Shown piece by piece: positions 58,200 through 64,000 of a stretch of 64,000 nucleotides of DNA. How positions within the stretch are numbered: position 1 is the first letter of the stretch; every line of letters begins with the position of its first letter. A model generated the notes under the pieces. That model ran no database searches. It had not been told where the DNA came from and saw only the letters and a list, made by a program, of their open reading frames with translations. Source of the DNA: Laguncularia racemosa (lineage: Eukaryota; Streptophyta; Magnoliopsida; Myrtales; Combretaceae). The stretch spans positions 1,860,001 through 1,924,000 of the forward strand of contig JBBMOL010000118.1 of NCBI GenBank assembly GCA_037954665.1. The letters run 5' to 3'. A program made the translations under genes and the position numbers.

Positions 58200-58715
58200 A
58201 GAAGTGTCTATGATAGTGTAAATGGTGAAGGGAATGATTTAAGCAACATCCAAGATGATAGCCTGGGTGATATTTGGAACGAAATGAATTTCACAATGGA
58301 ATGTTCAAAGGATGTTGAGGAAGATCATTCTTGGCCAAATACCCTAATGTAAGATTTTTAGTTGTCCTTTCCAAGGATATCTTGCATATGTGGAAGAAGG
58401 AATTCCAAATTTGGCAAGTCGAAGACATTCCATTGCTCGACTTCTACACAAGGGAAGTAGATAGTCGATCACAACAACTTGGGGTGTTGGAAGCACAGAT
58501 TCGAAGGAAGTTTAACATCTGAATCTTGTTCGCCCAAGGTTCCTTAAGGAGGAAACTTCACGCCTTACCATCAAACATATCGGGTGCTAGAAGGCTACTA
58601 AAGTCAAGTGGAGATGTGACTTTCTATGATTAGGTTGAGGAAGCAACGCAGAAGGATACTGACTTCAAGAGAAATGCAAAGGAGTTACTCGCTGGAATCG
58701 CTCGACTCCGACTAG
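58200..58715 (+). pseudogene. SNF2 ATPase fragment resembling DRD1/CLASSY (RNA-directed DNA methylation)
   Basis: Three separate parts of one protein family are joined. First, 58206-58320: GEGNDLSNIQDDSLGDIWNE then MNFTMECSKD, an acidic region before the helicase domain. Second, in another frame, 58330-58490: FLAKYPNVRFLVVLSKDILH then MWKKEFQIWQVEDIPLLDFY, the stretch after the ATP-binding motif. Third, 58495-58700: FNLVRPRFLKEETSR and, after a further shift, SGARRLLKSSGDVTFYD. The ATP-binding motif, the helicase parts between and the C-terminus are absent. Stops and frame changes make it a pseudogene. DRD1-type proteins act with Pol V in DNA methylation; the assignment rests on recalled family features. 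Confidence 0.7.
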
Positions 58716-58720
58716 GACTA

Positions 58721-60804
58721 TGACAACCCTAAACAAGTAAGTGGGAAACTTAATGATATGCTATTATGTTATGTTGTATGTTGAATGTTATGCATGTGAA
58801 TTTGGTGTTTGTTGTGTTGCTATTTGATATGATTGTTGTTGAGTTAAGTTATAGTGGGGGACTGAGGAGTTAAGGAGAAAGTCATAAAGGCTATAGAGGA
58901 ATGGATGGTCCGAGGGTTTAGGTGTCATTAACTTAATGATTGCACCTAGCGCCATATCACTAGTGCTATAACCATAAGCCTTACCCATGTTTTATAAATT
59001 GTTTTCTTCCAAAACAAACCAAAATATAGAGACTTAGCTTTTCCTTCTATAGCTACCGAGTAGGTATGCTTAGTTGGAATAGGGTGTGTAGGTATCATTA
59101 TGTATACTTGTCGGAGCTAGTTCTTGAATGTGTATACATATACTTAACCAAACTTCTTTTCATATTATATTTACAAAATATACTCATGAACATAACAATA
59201 CCAAATCGTGAGTGCAACCTTAGTTTTTACAACATAACGATCTTATTTTCTTACTCTCTTAAGTTTGTAAGGGAAAGTGCTTAGTGAATTGTCCTTAATT
59301 AGAGATGTGACAGAAATATGTATACACACACACACATATATATATCATATACAAATGTCTTAAGGACATTGAAAGAGAAAATGGGATGACCTTGTTGGCT
59401 CTCGAAAGTGTGAAAATGATAGAGCACTTGAAAAGTGCGATGGCACAGAGGTGTCAAAGATGATTAATGTAAATCAACCCTGAGTGGTTGGTTTGACATG
59501 TGAGATAAATGACACGGAGGTGTTAGAAATGATTGTAAGTCAACCCGAGTGGTTCGACATTTGAGAGAAAGGGCACAGAGGTGCTAGACATGATGATAGT
59601 AAGTTAACCTGAGTGGTTTGACATTTAAAAGAAATGACACAGAGATGTGCCGAGATAATTTAATCCATTGTAAAACTGGATAGGTCTATGTCCACGAGGT
59701 TTGGGTTTAGTGTTGATGTTACGTAACAAGAAATGCACAATCCTTGCTTGTGATGAGTGAAATGGAATGTTTGATGTTTACTTTTGTGGTATGATTGATT
59801 GTGTTTGTAAATGTTGTTTGATCACCCTAAATCAATTAATTAAGGAAGAGGACCTGCTTTAAAAACCTAACATGCATTTTCACGAGACATTGCATGAGAT
59901 TGAAGGCCATCACTGTCACAGGATGTGTCAGAAGTGATCAAGAGGATCGTTGTTCCGCCAAGTGCGAATTAAGTGATTAAGGGATTATCGCGCCTTGACG
60001 GTTCCAAGTCCGGCCTGTCCTTAAGGGTTTTACTTCGTCTGGTGTAGAGATGTACGAGAGCGTTCACTGTTGAGTTAATAAAATATCTTAATTAACAAGT
60101 GATAAGATAAATAATCCAGGTAATGACCTAGGCACTGATGGTGGCTTTGGAATCCCCAACCCAAGGTTAAGGGGGGCGTAAACCGTGGACTTCATGTCGG
60201 TTACCCGAAAACCACGTGACATGTTGCATTCATATGGTTGTTCATGCATAGCATATGTTTAATATCTTAATTTAAATTTGCTTGTATATGTATATAGCAT
60301 ATGTCTAATATTTGATTTAAGTTTGTTTGTGTGTGTACATAGCATTGAAAGTGTTACCATCCCATTCACTAAGCCATGGTGTGCTCACCCCCTCACAAAC
60401 TTTTTGCAGGTGACGATAGTGAAAGCTCGAGATGGGATAAGATGTGAAGTGTTGAGATTTTTAGAATACCAAAACAATAAAGTAAGATTTGTGAAGGATA
60501 GATTTACTTAGATGAAATGTTAAGACCCCCATGTGAATAGAATTTGAAGTTGAGAACCTATGGATTATCCTATTTTACTGATTGGTAGGGAATACCGATT
60601 CTCTGCAATCATGGTTGACCGTGGGGAATGGGATTCATAGTTGTAATTTATTATCTAATTATGTGTACTATAACTTGTTGTAGATGTAATTATTTACTTA
60701 GAGTTTTACAATCTCTGACTCGTAAAATGATTATCATGTAACGGGTGCACACGTGCTATGATAATTTTAGTAGAGGCTTCTAAGCCCCCTTTCGGGGCGT
60801 GACA
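58721..60804 (+). repeat. Probable solo LTR of a Tekay-like element
   Basis: Starts TGACAACCCTAAACAAGTAA and ends CCCCCTTTCGGGGCGTGACA. Features usual in Tekay LTRs are visible: GTGTGCTCACCCCCTC then GCAGGTGACGATAG (60381-60420) and the GGGGCGTGACA end. No pol or primer site adjoins. The flanking five bases (GACTA; TCACT) do not match, so the target duplication is not confirmed. Confidence 0.65.
59442..59660. repeat. 61-69-bp tandem repeat inside the LTR
   Basis: Units start at 59442, 59511, 59572 and 59636 with the pattern GRCACAGAGGTG, GATGAT, GTAAGTCAACC, GAGTGGTTTGACATTTGAG. There are three full units and one partial. Confidence 0.88.
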
Positions 60805-61560
60805 TCACTGTTCGACGACGTGAGTTATCACTTCATCACGATGAATGTACCATCCTTTTTGATACTCGAATGAAGCCATACTTGCAGCTGGCTGGCTTTG
60901 AAGGTATGAGTCGTCTACTATACATACCCCTTGATTGGCACATAATTACAGCATTCGTAGAGCGATGGTGTCAAAAGACACACACATTCCACATACTAAC
61001 AGGGGAGTTTACAATCATGCTATAGGATGTGGAGATCCAGTTGGGACTCCATGTGGATGGATAGGCAATTACAGGGAGTAGTTGCCTAGATTGAATTTCT
61101 AGTATGAACGATTTACATAAACACTTACTAATGTCTAAATAATCATATGATCATGTTAACTTTAATTTACATTTTGTTTATACTTGCAGGTTGATACCTT
61201 ACGACAAATTTGCTTATCGCTAGATATGGATATGGTTGTGAAAATACTTGCTTATGGTCTTCAGTCCATGCTTCACCACGAAAGGGGGGGGGGGGGGGGG
61301 GGTGGTAACATTGTACCTGCAACTGTGGCAGCAGCCACCGTAGAACACTTAAGAGGAGGTAGAACTGGTTTTGGCACAATGACGAAGGGGGGGGGGGGGG
61401 GGGGGGGGCGCGATAATGACCTCAAAATCGAGATGAGCCATAGGAAAATCCTAAGCAGGATGAACAAATGCGTATTGATTCCGATGTGGTGCATGCTAGC
61501 TTAGGACCGATGGTTAGCTAATATGAGACACCACATCAAAATTCTATTAGTAGTCTTGTC
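60805..61560 (+). pseudogene. Plant mobile domain (PMD) protein remnant
   Basis: The frame from 60859 reads DTRMKPYLQLAGFEGMSRLL, YIPLDWHIITAFVERWCQKT and HTFHILTGEFTIML, then DVEIQLGLHVDG. This is the plant mobile domain, known from MULE-associated proteins and from MAIN/MAIL1-type proteins. Stops replace residues at two places (61024, 61063). After a likely intron (acceptor TTGCAG at 61185-61190), a Gly-rich frame follows, disrupted by two long G runs. It stands head-to-head with the transposase remnant on the minus strand. Confidence 0.75.
61284..61408 (+). repeat. Two long poly-G runs
   Basis: G19 at 61284-61302 and G22 at 61387-61408, 84 bases apart. Both lie in the PMD remnant and give poly-Gly in one frame. 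A third run, C13 at 62250-62262, lies in the transposase remnant. Confidence 0.9.
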
Positions 61561-62125
61561 CTAACATCGCCAACTCCATAGAAGCAACGCCTTGGAAAGC
61601 AACCTATGTACAAGGGTGAATCATCTAATCAGCCAACAGAGTGGAGTCCCATGCCTCCGCGAGCATTTGATAGTACTCTCCACCAGCATCCAACCTAAGA
61701 GTCTAAAACTCCTTCAGCTTCGTGTGCAAAGCCAGCCAACGCCTTTGCCCGACTAATTAAGCATTTGATTAGGGGTAAGAGAAAGGAGGGGATAGGGATA
61801 GGAAATGGTGATTTTTCACGATGCATTTGCATATGTATATGGTCCATTGCAATGATTAAATTTATGTATTTTTACTATTTGTAATAAATTAGTATGCATT
61901 TTGTGCACAAACAGTGTTACCTCTTGCCCTTCCCACATGCAATGTATATATATATGATTTTATAACTTTGAATATTTCATAACATTTAACAAATGTCTAA
62001 ATAAATTGACATTGAAAACAACTTCTCAATAAATGACAAAATTGCATCTATATATACAGAATATGAAGCATCCCCTCATTTTGCCATGTCTTCACACAAA
62101 CTTGATGAAGTAGTTGACAATTCAC

Positions 62126-64000
62126 CTAAGTTGCAAAAGAGAAAAAGCTAATGTTTGCATCATAAATGTAATGTCGAATGTGATGAAATATATATTGGTA
62201 TCCATCAGTTACCATTATCGTGTTGACATAAGCACATTCTTTTGTTATGCCCCCCCCCCCCCGGCAAGTCCACATGTGATTTGATTTGAATGCTCCATAA
62301 TGTCCATCTCTATGTGGTATATTTTTTGCCTCAGCTTTCCTTTCTTCCGTACGGGGTCTCCCTTTGGATGGAATGACAGGAAGTGCACTGGCTCTCAATC
62401 CAACTAGTCCCCAATAGGCATGAAGTGCATCATATATGTTTGGTCTTAATGTATCCATCTATACCAATTAGGTATAGAATATGTCATATCAAGTCTAAGC
62501 GAGACAGCCATTGCATATGTGTGGGAGCATGGAATTCCGTAGACTTATCACTTATGGCAACTGCATGTGCTGCGGGCAAAGTTAACAATGTGCATTCAAA
62601 CCCCTCCCTTTAACTTGCTGGCGATGTAATGACTACCAGTGAGGACTTCAAATACCCTGTCATGCCTACTGTAGTTGATGACCCTATAGTTGCTAGCTTG
62701 TGAACTCCATTGGTCAATTTTTTTGCCGTATATTTGGTGAAAATTCTATCATTCACTATATTCTTCAATGCCTTCATTTGCTTCTAGATGAACTACCCAA
62801 TGTAGTTATAGAACATTTTCTTCACCAAAGAAGTTACAAGTAAGCCTCGAGCCCTCTTCAATACAGAATTATAACTTTCAACAACATTAGAGGTCATATA
62901 CCTAAACTGATAGCAACCATTATGAGCCAATGTCCACATATCCAACAGCACGTTGTCAAACCAGCCTAATGCATCTGACTTAATCATCCCCACCTACTGC
63001 ATCATATAATTCAACTTGTGATATTGTGCTTTCAACTTGTGAGATTGTGCGGCACATGTGACTAACTTCTTGCACTAAGTGTTTTTATGTGCCAAGTTGA
63101 AGTTGCTCACAATGTGTCGGAGTTAGAATTGCTACATCGCAAATGGAGGCTGCCATCCATTCGCTGCTTCATGGACTAGTGATTTGATGTCTGCGTGTCT
63201 ATCTGATATGAGGCAAATGGTTTCACGACCTTTACAGTCGCCTGTAACATATTTCTTCAATTTCCTCAAAAACCAGCCCCATGTCGCAACTATTTCCTGA
63301 TCAACCAAAGCGAATGCTAGTGGAAATATATGGTTGTTGCCATCAATGCCACAAGCAACTAGCAACTTGTGGGTGTACTTCCTATACAGAAAAGTAACAT
63401 CAATGGTAACAATAGGTTTAAGGAATCTCCATGCCGTGATATACGGCCCAAAGGCCCAAAATACCCATTTGAAGGTAAACACACCGGAGGTAAACAATTT
63501 ACTCCACCCCTAATTTATTCGTGTTCCAGGATTTATTTTTTCTATTGCATTAAGAAGTTTTGGCAATTCATCTTAAGACTTCTTCCAATTCCCGTACATG
63601 AGCTCGATAGCCCGTTTCTTTCCCTCCTAAACCTGTCTCTTGCTGATCCTGTAGCTAAATTCCTGTTTAACAATAAAAGTCAGCTCGACCACCTTTATAT
63701 TAGGATTTTCCTTAAGAAGATTTACAAATCGGCTAGCAAGAAGATTGCAATCTAACTGAGGGTGATCCTGGCTAATTAGTGAGTTATTATATGTGTGTGG
63801 ACCATTGAATCTTGTTACCATAAACATGCCCTCCAACTTCTTCTTTTGAGCCCAAAGGCTTCATTTACAACCACCATCCCTTTTCAAACAATAAACAGAC
63901 TATAGTAGTGGACTAGACTCTACAATAGTGAAGTTGCAATGGTTTTTCACATGGTAAGACTTTACTGCTTGAATGACATCTACTTTTGTCCTGAATCTCA
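62126..64000 (-). pseudogene. MURA-type MULE transposase remnant, cut by the window edge
   Basis: N-terminal plant-MuDR domain at 63627-64000, with KRDGGCKWSLWAQKKKLEGM in one frame, then FNGPHTYNN, SQDHPQLDCNLLASRFVNLL and FVKQEFSYR-like. Catalytic domain at 63132-63497: VFWAFGPYIT, PIVTIDVTFLYRKYTHKLLV (first Asp), FPLAFALVDQEIVATWGWFL and ISDRHADIKSLVHEA. Then RYMTSNVVESYNSVLKRARG at 62793-62993. A SWIM-like stretch follows near 62570-62600, where the usual PCSH reads PAAH. The C-terminal tail includes SKGRPRTEERK (62126-62458). Frame changes between the parts and the SWIM change suggest loss of function. Confidence 0.88.

Overview
The window is a piece of plant nuclear genome, most likely from a eudicot. 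The evidence is one intron-containing plant gene with GT-AG introns, Ty3/gypsy chromoviruses with tRNA-Met-type primer sites, hAT and Mutator-like (MULE) transposons, MITEs, and AT-rich intergenic DNA. The species cannot be told from the sequence. No rRNA, tRNA or CRISPR array was seen.

The only gene I regard as intact is eEF1B-beta, the guanine-nucleotide exchange subunit of elongation factor 1. It lies at 37629-40753 on the minus strand, with six exons whose phases all agree, encoding 222 residues. Its third intron carries a palindromic MITE.

Layout. 1-1140: AT-rich, no gene. 1145-5799: decayed Ty3/gypsy element (+) lacking RT and integrase, split by a 1.8-kb hAT element with a perfect 8-bp target duplication. 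5881-6046: 36-bp tandem repeat. 6656-25063: a large Tekay-like chromovirus (-) arranged as partial internal region, LTR, full internal region, LTR. Its leader holds a MULE (14371-16580) that contains rearranged endogenous pararetrovirus-like pieces. Its right LTR holds a second complete Ty3/gypsy element (17415-23716). 27330-30307: a retroelement LTR end, a decayed RNase H-integrase fragment and a small MULE. 30628-30810: perfect (TAA)61. 31840-34437: an LTR with visible promoter and splice donor, then a 5'-truncated LINE-type RNase H fragment. 35536-37020: a long-TIR MULE with a perfect 9-bp target duplication. 37629-40900: the eEF1B-beta gene. 41322-41770: MULE remnant. 45100-51968: a third Ty3/gypsy element (-) whose gag is split by a solo LTR with a perfect 5-bp duplication. 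53880-55210: AT-rich satellite of about 145 bp with a dimeric higher-order pattern. 55730-58050: strongly strand-biased low-complexity DNA. 58200-58715: broken fragment of an SNF2 ATPase resembling DRD1/CLASSY. 58721-60804: Tekay-like solo LTR. 60805-64000: plant-mobile-domain remnant (+) and a MURA-type transposase remnant (-) running off the window.

The transposon genes do not work together: every one checked has stops, frameshifts or lost catalytic residues. The interest is in the nesting, which gives a relative order of insertion, and in foreign sequence found in or near transposons (the pararetrovirus pieces and the DRD1-like fragment). I did not find a convincing undescribed system. The best leads are the MULE carrying pararetrovirus DNA, the tandem chromovirus sharing an LTR, the dimeric satellite, and the 2.3-kb strand-biased tract beside the DRD1-like fragment.
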